The notes under the pieces were generated by a model. The model ran no database searches, was not told the DNA's origin, and saw nothing but the letters and a program-made list of their open reading frames with translations. 7,486 nucleotides of DNA from Bacteriovoracaceae bacterium (GTDB taxonomy: Bacteria > Bdellovibrionota > Bacteriovoracia > Bacteriovoracales > Bacteriovoracaceae): NCBI GenBank assembly GCA_023151145.1, contig JAKLJM010000102.1, positions 1 to 7,486 of the forward strand. The letters are read 5' to 3'. Below, piece after piece: positions 1 through 5,665 of the stretch. Position numbers and translations under genes: made by a program. Position 1 is the first letter of the stretch. Each line of letters begins with the position of its first letter.

Positions 1-771
1 AAAGTGGTGACATTCTCCGTCATCACGCATTTCAATTACACCGCGAACTAATGTTCCCTCATCGATATTTAAATCTCGAAGTGAGAAGGCGTTTTTGGCC
101 ATCATGGGTTGAGCGCTTGGGTTGGAGTAACGATTTTGCAATTGTTGAATGTCGAATGTTTTTAATTGGCGATTGGTTGAAGTGTAGTAGGGATACATAA
201 TGGAATCATTGGCCGATTCGTGGCAAAAGCCCAAAAAATGTCCCATTTCATGAAGTAAAACAGTTTGAAAATCATGGCCAAATCCCACTCCCGAAAAAGT
301 GAAGTTAAAGTTTTCAAAATTAAAGATGATATCTGCGTGAGTGAGTTCTAAATAATTTTTTCCATTATTTGATCGCATGTAACCAAAATATTGAGTAATG
401 GCCAAAGCGTTGTCGCTTACATCATTAAACCAAGGGTTTTGTTTATAGATACCAAAAACGTTATCGCGATACTGTGAAAGACTTGAATAGCTACTGACGG
501 GTGCTGTAGATGTTGTGGGATTAAACATTTTTATCCCAGCAGGAGATCTGGCATTCCACTCAGTGAGGGCTCCATTTATCGCATTGGTTTCATCTGCTAA
601 ACTAAAAGTACTCGCAATGGCCATTGAATTTCCATTGACTAAGTTCATCCATTTTCCTGGAGCACATGTGTTGCCAGAAGAAATAGGGGCAGCGGCACTT
701 TCCTCTTTTTTACAACCAGACATAGTTGCAATTAAAGTAACGGCGGCCAGAATGTTGAGCGAATATTTCAT
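1..771 (-). CDS. matrixin-like zinc metalloprotease lipoprotein, C-terminus cut by window edge
   Basis: The minus-strand frame stays open from ATG at 771 to the window edge, giving 257 residues with no stop, so the C-terminus is missing. Residues 1-20 are a lipoprotein signal: Lys2, a hydrophobic core, then Met17-Ser-Gly-Cys20 as lipobox, with Lys-Lys after the Cys. The mature protein should therefore be lipid-anchored outside the cytoplasm. Residues 174-184 read HEMGHFLGFCH, the HExGHxLGxxH zinc site with three His ligands and Glu175 as general base. Eight residues later SIMYPYY (190-196) supplies the Met-turn (Met192). This spacing is that of matrixins (peptidase M10) in the metzincin clan, and an upstream A-D-I stretch near residues 146-148 also resembles matrixins. 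No PRCGxPD-type cysteine switch is visible between the lipobox and the catalytic domain. The substrate is unknown. The ribosome binding site AGAGGA lies 4 bases before the ATG, inside a strong hairpin. Zinc-protease class is secure; the exact family is less so. Confidence 0.88.
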   Translation of the reverse strand, partial: MKYSLNILAAVTLIATMSGCKKEESAAAPISSGNTCAPGKWMNLVNGNSMAIASTFSLADETNAINGALTEWNARSPAGIKMFNPTTSTAPVSSYSSLSQYRDNVFGIYKQNPWFNDVSDNALAITQYFGYMRSNNGKNYLELTHADIIFNFENFNFTFSGVGFGHDFQTVLLHEMGHFLGFCHESANDSIMYPYYTSTNRQLKTFDIQQLQNRYSNPSAQPMMAKNAFSLRDLNIDEGTLVRGVIEMRDDGECHHF

Positions 772-775
772 GATT

Positions 776-808
776 TCCTCTATGGATTTTTAAAAAACCC
801 ATAGAGGA
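776..808 (-). promoter_or_regulatory. long hairpin that contains the metalloprotease ribosome binding site
   Basis: Read on the minus strand, CCTCTATGG (807-799) pairs perfectly with CCATAGAGG (785-777). An outer T-A pair, a G-U pair and four inner T-A pairs extend it to about 15 pairs, with a 3-base loop at 793-791. The 3' arm contains the whole AGAGGA Shine-Dalgarno sequence of the metalloprotease gene, and the start codon follows 4 bases after the stem. In RNA this would hide the ribosome binding site. No U-tract follows on either strand, so it does not look like an intrinsic terminator. As DNA it is also a near-perfect palindrome and could be a repressor site. The structure is visible; the role is inferred. 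Confidence 0.6.
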
Positions 809-858
809 GTTATCGGATAAATTTAGTGAAAACTAAGCAAAAGGAAATTACTCAAGTT

Positions 859-1506
859 TTATTTTTTATTAGCGTTAGCGTGGTCTTTTAAGAATGCTTC
901 TAGACCTTTATCAGTCATAGGGTGTTTATATAATGCCTTAAGTGCTGATAATGGCATTGTGGCCACATCTGATCCAATGAGAGCTACTTCTCTGACGTGA
1001 AAGGCATGTCTGACTGAAGCCGCAAGAATTTTTGTGGTGAATCCGTAATTATCATATACCTGACGAATTTCAGCAATTAAATCGTTTCCGTTTTGACCGA
1101 TATCATCCAATCTTCCAATGAAGGGAGAAATATAAGTTGCTCCAGCTTTTGCCGCTAAGAGTGCTTGGTTTACTGAAAAACAAAGAGTGACATTTGTTTT
1201 AATTGATTTATCTGACAACTCTTTACAAGTTCTAATTCCAGCTTCAGTTAGAGGTAATTTAACAACAACGTTAGGATGAATTTCAGCTAAAACTAGGGCT
1301 TCTTTCATCATGCCTTCATAATCAGTGGCGATGACTTCTGCTGAAATGGGGCCATCGATAATTTGGCAAATTTCACGAATAACGTCTTCTTGTTTTCTAC
1401 CTGTTTTTGCAATCAGGGTTGGGTTAGTTGTTACCCCATCAACAATTCCTAAAAGTGCTGCTTCTTTAATTTCTTCAATAATTCCTGTGTCTAAAAAAAA
1501 TTCCAT
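859..1506 (-). CDS. tal: transaldolase, small single-domain type
   Basis: This 215-residue protein matches the short transaldolase family (about 212-220 residues) of the non-oxidative pentose phosphate pathway. The enzyme moves a dihydroxyacetone unit from sedoheptulose 7-phosphate to glyceraldehyde 3-phosphate in the cytoplasm. Visible signatures are Asp6 in FFLDT, the TTNPTLIAK stretch (26-34), the Schiff-base Lys83 in VVVKLPLTEAG, and the C-terminal ATMPLSALKAL and HPMTDKGLEAF segments. The close relative fructose-6-phosphate aldolase has Gln and Tyr at two active-site positions; here they are Glu57 (SAEVIATD) and Phe129 (SPFIGRLDD), which favours true transaldolase. The ATG at 1506 is preceded by GAGG with an 8-base spacer. 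The gene lies 87 bases upstream of the metalloprotease on the same strand, and the two could share transcription. No clear intrinsic terminator follows it. Confidence 0.95.
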   Translation of the reverse strand: MEFFLDTGIIEEIKEAALLGIVDGVTTNPTLIAKTGRKQEDVIREICQIIDGPISAEVIATDYEGMMKEALVLAEIHPNVVVKLPLTEAGIRTCKELSDKSIKTNVTLCFSVNQALLAAKAGATYISPFIGRLDDIGQNGNDLIAEIRQVYDNYGFTTKILAASVRHAFHVREVALIGSDVATMPLSALKALYKHPMTDKGLEAFLKDHANANKK

Positions 1507-1542
1507 ATAATAAACCTCGGGTAAGTGTCTTTTTACTCCTAA

Positions 1543-1571
1543 ACATTAGGGATTTTTCTTGGAGGTGACAA
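1543..1571 (-). promoter_or_regulatory. candidate sigma70-type promoter for the transaldolase gene
   Basis: On the minus strand TTGTCA (1571-1566, five of six matches to TTGACA) is followed after 17 bases by TAATGT (1548-1543, a weak -10). Transcription would begin near 1536, giving a leader of about 30 bases before the tal start codon. The -10 match is poor, so this is only a candidate. Confidence 0.35.
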
Positions 1572-1608
1572 GTACAGATTTACCTAGGAGGGGGCAAATT
1601 TTAGATTA

Positions 1609-1617
1609 TGATATGAT
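1609..1617 (+). promoter_or_regulatory. extended -10 promoter element, placed for a leaderless mRNA
   Basis: TGATATGAT is an extended -10 element (TGn followed by TATGAT, five of six matches to TATAAT). Its last base is at 1617, which puts the expected transcription start on the A of the ATG at 1624. No good -35 hexamer lies 17 bases upstream (1589-1594 is G-rich), which extended -10 promoters can tolerate. The first TATGAT copy, at 1607-1612, overlaps it by one base and would start transcription about five bases earlier. Confidence 0.5.
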
Positions 1618-1623
1618 GAATTT

Positions 1624-2559
1624 ATGAAGAGAATTTCATCCTTTAAATTTTGCCAATTAGCTCTTTTGTTTGCGACTTCTGTTGCCTCTTTTCAAATATT
1701 GGCGCAACAAGATATTTTACAGCGCCCTGATGAGGAGGCAGTCAAACAGCTTGAAGCGGAAGTTAAAGAATTAATGGAGACTCAAAAGTCTGATGTGCGT
1801 AAAAAGCGCGTCGATAATACGGTAAAAGTTATGCAACGGAAAAACAATCTGGCCGAGCGAACTCTCAATGTCGACATGGATAGTTTTTTTGATCCGAAAT
1901 TTGATTATTCGATCTTTTCAGGCAGAGTCACGGACAAAGACGATACAACAAGTATTATAAAGGTTTCATCGGAGAGTCGAAATATTAAATTTTTTCGCGC
2001 GGGTGATAAAGTTCAATTTCGTGTCCCTTCAAAAAAAGAAAGTGAATTCTGTGAAGCTTTCGTACGTGGTATTGAACAACATTATTTTGTTCTCTATGTA
2101 AAAGATCTCTCTCCTTGTTTTGGTGGAGATGATTATTTTAGAAGAGGAACTTCGCTAATTTTCTTTTCACCGAAGCTTTTAGATCGCGTTCGTGAAGCTT
2201 CAGTTTTTCGCGCTACTTTATTCACTAAGAAAAAAGACTTTCTCTCTCAGCTAAATCAGCTCAATCATGATGTTTGGAATTATGAAGAGCAAAAAATGAA
2301 AATAGCTGCTGAGTATGACAAAAAAATTGCTGAAATTGAAAAACAAAAGCAATTAGCTTTAGATCAACATCTCTCAAGAAAAAATGATTATGTTGTTTTG
2401 CAACGAGAACTTATTTATAGATTAGATAATATTGATAAAGAGATTGATTTCTATCGAATTGAAAAAGAAGATCCACTTTTTGATCGTTGGCATAAAGATC
2501 AAGATTTAGGGTATCCTGTCTTTGAAAGGCCCGAGCCCTTGCGAGCTCGGCGCGATTAA
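1624..2559 (+). CDS. exported coiled-coil protein of unknown function
   Basis: I do not recognise this 311-residue protein. Residues 1-27 look like a Sec signal peptide: MKR start, hydrophobic core LALLFATSVASF, and likely cleavage after Ile-Leu-Ala27, before Gln-Gln. The mature protein is therefore probably periplasmic or outer-membrane associated. Three regions follow. Residues about 36-80 are highly charged and likely helical. Residues about 95-182 alternate hydrophobic and polar residues, as in a small beta domain, and contain an FRAGDKVQFRV segment and two Cys (143, 165) that could form a disulfide. Residues about 200-281 are rich in Lys, Glu and Gln and look like a long coiled coil. The tail is Pro- and Arg-rich. 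No in-frame upstream start exists (stop at 1609-1611), and no Shine-Dalgarno sequence lies close to the ATG. The stop codon is 4 bases from the stop of the converging recombinase-like gene. Gene is secure; function unknown. Confidence 0.85.
   Translation: MKRISSFKFCQLALLFATSVASFQILAQQDILQRPDEEAVKQLEAEVKELMETQKSDVRKKRVDNTVKVMQRKNNLAERTLNVDMDSFFDPKFDYSIFSGRVTDKDDTTSIIKVSSESRNIKFFRAGDKVQFRVPSKKESEFCEAFVRGIEQHYFVLYVKDLSPCFGGDDYFRRGTSLIFFSPKLLDRVREASVFRATLFTKKKDFLSQLNQLNHDVWNYEEQKMKIAAEYDKKIAEIEKQKQLALDQHLSRKNDYVVLQRELIYRLDNIDKEIDFYRIEKEDPLFDRWHKDQDLGYPVFERPEPLRARRD
2531..2550. terminator. candidate GC-rich hairpin between the converging genes
   Basis: CCGAGC (2531-2536) pairs perfectly with GCTCGG (2545-2550) around an 8-base loop. 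This is a locally GC-rich structure in AT-rich DNA, and it sits in the last codons of the exported coiled-coil gene and just past the end of the recombinase-like gene. Neither strand has a clean U-tract directly after it: the plus strand continues CGCGATTAAAAAATT, the minus strand GCCTTTC. It may serve both genes as a weak bidirectional terminator, but it could also be chance. Confidence 0.3.
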
Positions 2560-2563
2560 AAAA

Positions 2564-3574
2564 TTAGTTTAAATGTTTTTTTGAAAGATAAACGTCAGTT
2601 AAAAATTCATCATTCATTTGGTGAGTTGGAGCGTGCTCTAAATAGAGTTTTAAGTCATAAGATGGCGCTAATCCTAACCATTCTTTCATCAAACTTACAT
2701 TTTTCTCTTGGTGAATCCACTTAAAGATACACGCTTGTCTTAGCGACTTTGGAGTCAATGTAATGAGAAGTTTATGACGGTAGTCTTCAAATATGATTTC
2801 AATTCCTCTAGGCGATAATCCACCAGAAATAATTCTATAAGGGTTAGCGTAGAAAAGAAGTTTTTCAAATTCAATTTGTGAACGTCCCTTCATTTCAGTT
2901 AACACATTTAAATAATCTGCAAAAACATTCTTAAAAATGCTTGGAAGTGGAACAGTATATGCGTCTCTTTTTGGATGACGAATAAGAACGCGCGACTCTT
3001 CGCCCACAGTCATATCACTCATCGACAATGCGGTGATATCAGAAACTTTTAATCCTGCTCCAAAAATGAGTAGGAAAATCACTTGGTTTCTTCTTGCAAG
3101 AAGTTCAGTCATTTTATCAGTTGAGCGGCCTTCTTCTACGAGGGCTTCCCAAAAAGTTTTCACGTCTACCAATGGAGTTGGACGTGGAATATCTAAAAAT
3201 TTTGGAGAAGTTGGAAGCTTTCTTACAGGGTTAGAGCTGATTAAGCCCTTAGCTAAAAGAAAATCAAAAAAGATTCTCAGCGCTTGAACTCTTCTTCTTC
3301 TTGAGTTGTCAGAAGAATAACGTTTCTCAAGATACTCACCATAATGAGAGACAAGAGCTTGATCGAATTCAGTGACTTGTAGTGTTTTTTGATGATCAAT
3401 TAAATAAAGGTTAAAGCAGTCCAGATCGGTTTTATAGTTCTTAAGAGTGTTTTGGCTTTTGCCTTGAACTCTTAAATTTCCATAAAACTCTTGTTGCAGG
3501 TCATTTAATCCTAGAGGTAAACCTTGAGAAGGATAAGCCTCTGAAATCCCAGGGGTCTGTTGAAGTGTTTCCAT
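2564..3574 (-). CDS. tyrosine recombinase (Xer/phage-integrase fold) with degenerate active site
   Basis: This 336-residue protein has the Xer layout. An N-terminal SAM-like DNA-binding domain spans about 24-115 (GKSQNTLKNYKTDLDCF and a basic SRRRR at 91-95). A catalytic-type domain spans about 135-331. Aligned by eye to XerC/XerD, Arg I in the usual GLRxSEL is Lys176 (GAGLKVSDI). The HxxR motif is KxxR (TPKSLR, Lys276 and Arg279). The LGH histidine is Leu302 (WLGLAPS). The nucleophile Tyr311 is retained at the normal spacing, and Lys202 lies near the beta-hairpin Lys position. Normal DNA cleavage and exchange are therefore doubtful; it may bind DNA or act with a partner. The frame extends to a TTG at 3664, but that codon lies in the likely -35 and has no ribosome site. 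ATG at 3574 is preferred, with AGGA just upstream, although that spacing is short. The gene is divergent from rnc. Confidence 0.85.
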   Translation of the reverse strand: METLQQTPGISEAYPSQGLPLGLNDLQQEFYGNLRVQGKSQNTLKNYKTDLDCFNLYLIDHQKTLQVTEFDQALVSHYGEYLEKRYSSDNSRRRRVQALRIFFDFLLAKGLISSNPVRKLPTSPKFLDIPRPTPLVDVKTFWEALVEEGRSTDKMTELLARRNQVIFLLIFGAGLKVSDITALSMSDMTVGEESRVLIRHPKRDAYTVPLPSIFKNVFADYLNVLTEMKGRSQIEFEKLLFYANPYRIISGGLSPRGIEIIFEDYRHKLLITLTPKSLRQACIFKWIHQEKNVSLMKEWLGLAPSYDLKLYLEHAPTHQMNDEFLTDVYLSKKHLN

Positions 3575-3590
3575 AATCCTACTTATTACT

Positions 3591-3602
3591 TGTGTGTGTG
3601 TG
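3591..3602. repeat. dinucleotide repeat (TG)6 in the recombinase leader
   Basis: Six perfect TG units on the plus strand (CA on the coding strand) lie about 17 bases upstream of the preferred recombinase start and downstream of its candidate promoter. Such tracts can change length by slippage, but six units is short. Confidence 0.8.
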
Positions 3603-3634
3603 TAAATCGTTACTGTAGTTTTGTATTCAGGGGC

Positions 3635-3664
3635 TTTATACAGAAAAATAGGTAAAAAGTACAA
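3635..3664 (-). promoter_or_regulatory. candidate promoter for the recombinase-like gene
   Basis: On the minus strand TTGTAC (3664-3659) is followed after 18 bases by TATAAA (3640-3635, five of six -10 matches). Transcription would start near 3628, leaving a leader of about 54 bases before the ATG at 3574. This placement argues against the upstream TTG at 3664 as a start codon. Confidence 0.45.
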
Positions 3665-3726
3665 GCTAAAAAACTTCGGACTTGTCGACGTTGAGCGTTT
3701 AATGCTAAAAGCGTCAAAAGAGATAG

Positions 3727-3742
3727 AACCAAGTTTTTGGTT
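3727..3742. other. short inverted repeat upstream of rnc
   Basis: AACCAA (3727-3732) and TTGGTT (3737-3742) form a perfect 6-base inverted repeat with a 4-base loop. The right arm coincides with the candidate -35 of the rnc promoter, so it could be an operator. No known binding consensus was recognised. Confidence 0.35.
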
Positions 3743-3766
3743 GTGAATTTAAAAAATTTCAATAAT
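3737..3766 (+). promoter_or_regulatory. candidate promoter for the rnc-era-der cluster
   Basis: TTGGTT (3737-3742) is followed after 18 bases by AATAAT (3761-3766, five of six matches to TATAAT). The expected start near 3773 would give a leader of about 18 bases holding the rnc ribosome binding site. The -35 is weak. Confidence 0.35.
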
Positions 3767-3775
3767 TTGTAACAA

Positions 3776-3788
3776 CTTGCGGAGCAAG
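3776..3788 (+). promoter_or_regulatory. small hairpin around the rnc ribosome binding site
   Basis: CTTGC (3776-3780) pairs with GCAAG (3784-3788) around loop GGA. The rnc Shine-Dalgarno GGAG (3781-3784) lies in the loop and the first base of the stem, 6 bases before the ATG at 3791. RNase III of E. coli controls its own mRNA by cutting a leader stem, but this stem is far too short for that, so any role here would be in translation only. Confidence 0.3.
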
Positions 3789-3790
3789 CG

Positions 3791-4633
3791 ATGACCTTCA
3801 CTGTGACTGACAGAACGAGTATTTCTGGGCCAAAAAATGATTATGGCACAGCGAGTTCATGGCTTCAATCGCTATATCGCGATAGGGCAAACAAGAAAAT
3901 TGAAAGTCAGCACATTGAAGAATTTCATCTATTTTTACAAAATCCATGGCACCCAGAATTTCCTTACTCCCTAAATGATCTCAAATTAGCCTTAACTCAC
4001 TCCACTTTTTCTCACGAGTGGGGTAAAGAGCTTTTTCCTTCAAATGAAAGAGTCGAATTCATTGGAGATGGAGTTCTAAATCTTTTAGTCGCAGAAAAAT
4101 TGTATCGCCTGTATCCCCAATATAAAGAAGGACAGCTCTCAAAACTAAGAGGAGCTTTAGTCAACGAAGAAGCTCTTTGTGAACTAGCTTTGATGCTTCA
4201 ATTGGATTCAAGTCTTTTTTTAGGGCGAGGAGAGTTGAAGAAAGTTGAAGCTGGACAAGCACTACCTGCCTCTATTTTGGCCGATTTGTTTGAAGCGGTC
4301 CTAGGGCAAATTTATCTTTCCTTTGGAGTCGAAGAGGCTAAGACATTTTTAAATAAAGTTTTTGAAATTTTTAAACGTACACATGCCGGATACGATTTCT
4401 TTGATGAGAATAGACTTCAACATTTTGATCCTAAATCTTTATTACAAGAAAAATTAGCGAAAGATTCAGATAAAACGCCAGATTATCGATCATTGGAAAT
4501 TCACCCAGGTCAATTTCGGGTGGAACTTTGGATCGGAGACGAGTTGATGTTGGTGAAAAATGGCCAATCAAAAAAAACAATTGAAAAAGAATTAGCGAAA
4601 GAATTTTTAATTAAAAATTTTAAAAATATATAA
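3791..4633 (+). CDS. rnc: ribonuclease III
   Basis: RNase III cuts double-stranded RNA, including the pre-rRNA stems that release 16S and 23S precursors. The 280-residue protein has the catalytic endonuclease domain at about 57-198. It shows LTHSTF (68-73), the signature NERVEFIGDGVL (85-96) with acidic residues Glu86, Glu89 and Asp93, and ADLFEAVLGQIYL (164-176) with Asp165 and Glu168, the usual metal-binding pair. A double-stranded-RNA-binding domain follows (about 213-276), beginning DPKSLLQE and ending in a Gln-Ser-Lys-Lys helix start (259-262). It is longer than the typical 220-250 residues because of an N-terminal extension of about 55 residues without recognisable motif. The start rests on GGAG at 6 bases spacing, and no other Met occurs before residue 135. 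The Ser common after Gly-Asp in the signature is Gly94. It heads the rnc-era-der cluster; linkage of rnc to era is common in bacteria. Confidence 0.96.
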   Translation: MTFTVTDRTSISGPKNDYGTASSWLQSLYRDRANKKIESQHIEEFHLFLQNPWHPEFPYSLNDLKLALTHSTFSHEWGKELFPSNERVEFIGDGVLNLLVAEKLYRLYPQYKEGQLSKLRGALVNEEALCELALMLQLDSSLFLGRGELKKVEAGQALPASILADLFEAVLGQIYLSFGVEEAKTFLNKVFEIFKRTHAGYDFFDENRLQHFDPKSLLQEKLAKDSDKTPDYRSLEIHPGQFRVELWIGDELMLVKNGQSKKTIEKELAKEFLIKNFKNI

Positions 4634-4655
4634 GTAAGTAAAAAAAAATATTGCT

Positions 4656-4661
4656 AGGAGG
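4656..4661 (+). promoter_or_regulatory. ribosome binding site that fixes the era start
   Basis: AGGAGG is a full consensus Shine-Dalgarno sequence 4 bases before the ATG at 4666. It rules out the in-frame TTG at 4651, because the site lies downstream of that codon. Confidence 0.8.
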
Positions 4662-4665
4662 ACTC

Positions 4666-5637
4666 ATGCTTATTTTAGATCAACACCCACATAATAAATC
4701 AATTATGGTCTCAGTTTTAGGGGCACCCAATGTTGGGAAAAGTACTTTGATTAACTATTTAGTTGGGATGGATTTAAGTATCGTTTCAAATAAACCGCAA
4801 ACAACTAGAAATAAATTTCACTGTGTCTTTACGGTAGATCGTACAGAAATCATTTTAGTAGACACTCCGGGACTACATAAATCAAATCAAGAGATCAATA
4901 AACGATTAAACGAACAAGCTCGTGAAGGAACAGAAGGGGCAGATTTAAATTTATTGTTGATTGATATTTCAAGAGAAATTCTACCGCAATTTGTAGAGTT
5001 TAAAGAAAATATTGAAGTGGAATTGGGACGTACTTGGGTGCTGTTTACAAAAGCAGATAAAGTAGAAAATTCTGAACAATTACCCCTTGCAGAAGTTGTA
5101 GAAAGAGCGAAAGAAATCATTCCTTCAATCGAAAAATATTTTATTATTTCTTCAAAAGAACAAACAAATGTTCACTTATTAACGGGAGCACTAGTAGATG
5201 CAGCTAAACCTGGACCACATCTTTATCCAGGAGGCGATGTCTCAGATAAAAATCAACGTTTCTTTGTTACTGAATATATTCGTGAGCAGGCATTTGAATT
5301 ATTAAAAGACGAAGTTCCATATGAGATCGCAGTTGTGATTGATGAATATAAAGACATCAAATCAAAAGCAGATCCCAATTTATTTGAATCACATATTTCA
5401 GCATCAATCTTAGTTAATCGTCCTTCACAAAGAGCGATCGTGATTGGTTCAAGTGGTTCTATGATTAAAGAAATCGGAATTAGAGCAAGAAGAAAAATTG
5501 AAGCAATGACCGGCGCTCCGGCGCATTTAAACCTTCACGTTAAGGTTTCACCAAAATGGTTTAAAAATAATTTTGTTCTTGAAGAGATTGGTCTTCCAAG
5601 AGCAAAAGATTCAAACCGTGTTTGGAGAAAGAAATAA
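4666..5637 (+). CDS. era: Era, ribosome-assembly GTPase
   Basis: Era binds the 3' end of 16S rRNA and helps 30S subunit maturation. From the ATG at 4666 it has 323 residues, slightly above the usual length near 300. The GTPase motifs occur in order: G1 GAPNVGKST (19-27), G2 in PQTTR (44-48), G3 DTPG (66-69), G4 TKAD (128-131) and G5 SSKE (162-165). The Era-specific linker SDKNQRFFVTEYIREQ (193-208) and EVPYEIAV (216-223) follow, then a C-terminal KH RNA-binding domain with GSSG as the GxxG loop (261-264) and IKEIGIRARRKIE after it. G4 has Thr in place of the usual Asn of NKxD, a conservative variant that keeps Lys and Asp. The gene follows rnc by 32 bases and precedes der by 28, with no terminator between, so co-transcription is likely. 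Confidence 0.96.
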   Translation: MLILDQHPHNKSIMVSVLGAPNVGKSTLINYLVGMDLSIVSNKPQTTRNKFHCVFTVDRTEIILVDTPGLHKSNQEINKRLNEQAREGTEGADLNLLLIDISREILPQFVEFKENIEVELGRTWVLFTKADKVENSEQLPLAEVVERAKEIIPSIEKYFIISSKEQTNVHLLTGALVDAAKPGPHLYPGGDVSDKNQRFFVTEYIREQAFELLKDEVPYEIAVVIDEYKDIKSKADPNLFESHISASILVNRPSQRAIVIGSSGSMIKEIGIRARRKIEAMTGAPAHLNLHVKVSPKWFKNNFVLEEIGLPRAKDSNRVWRKK

Positions 5638-5665
5638 GATATTTTTAATTAGAAGTAGGTGATTT

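Noticed and set aside
515..793. Plus-strand open frame of 92 codons
   Set aside because: It lies antisense to the start of the metalloprotease lipoprotein, whose frame carries a signal peptide and zinc motif; no ribosome site or family features.
1325..1510. Plus-strand open frame antisense to the transaldolase
   Set aside because: It is the shadow of a conserved enzyme-coding frame.
1559..1627. Possible short upstream reading frame starting TTG 1559, ending TGA at 1625-1627 and overlapping the ATG of the exported coiled-coil gene (ATGA)
   Set aside because: It could explain the missing ribosome site by coupling, but it needs a non-ATG start and a promoter inside the tal leader; the leaderless arrangement is simpler.
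3033..3287. Plus-strand open frame of 84 codons
   Set aside because: It is antisense to the recombinase-like gene, with no independent coding evidence.
3575..3664. N-terminal extension of the recombinase from TTG 3664
   Set aside because: The codon falls in a candidate -35, lacks a ribosome site, and the extra 30 residues match nothing typical of Xer proteins.
3610..3801. Minus-strand frame of 63 codons with a hydrophobic stretch in the recombinase/rnc intergenic region
   Set aside because: It begins at a GTG inside rnc, has no ribosome site, and overlaps the candidate promoters of both neighbours.
4887..5120. Minus-strand open frame inside era
   Set aside because: It is the antisense shadow of the conserved GTPase domain.
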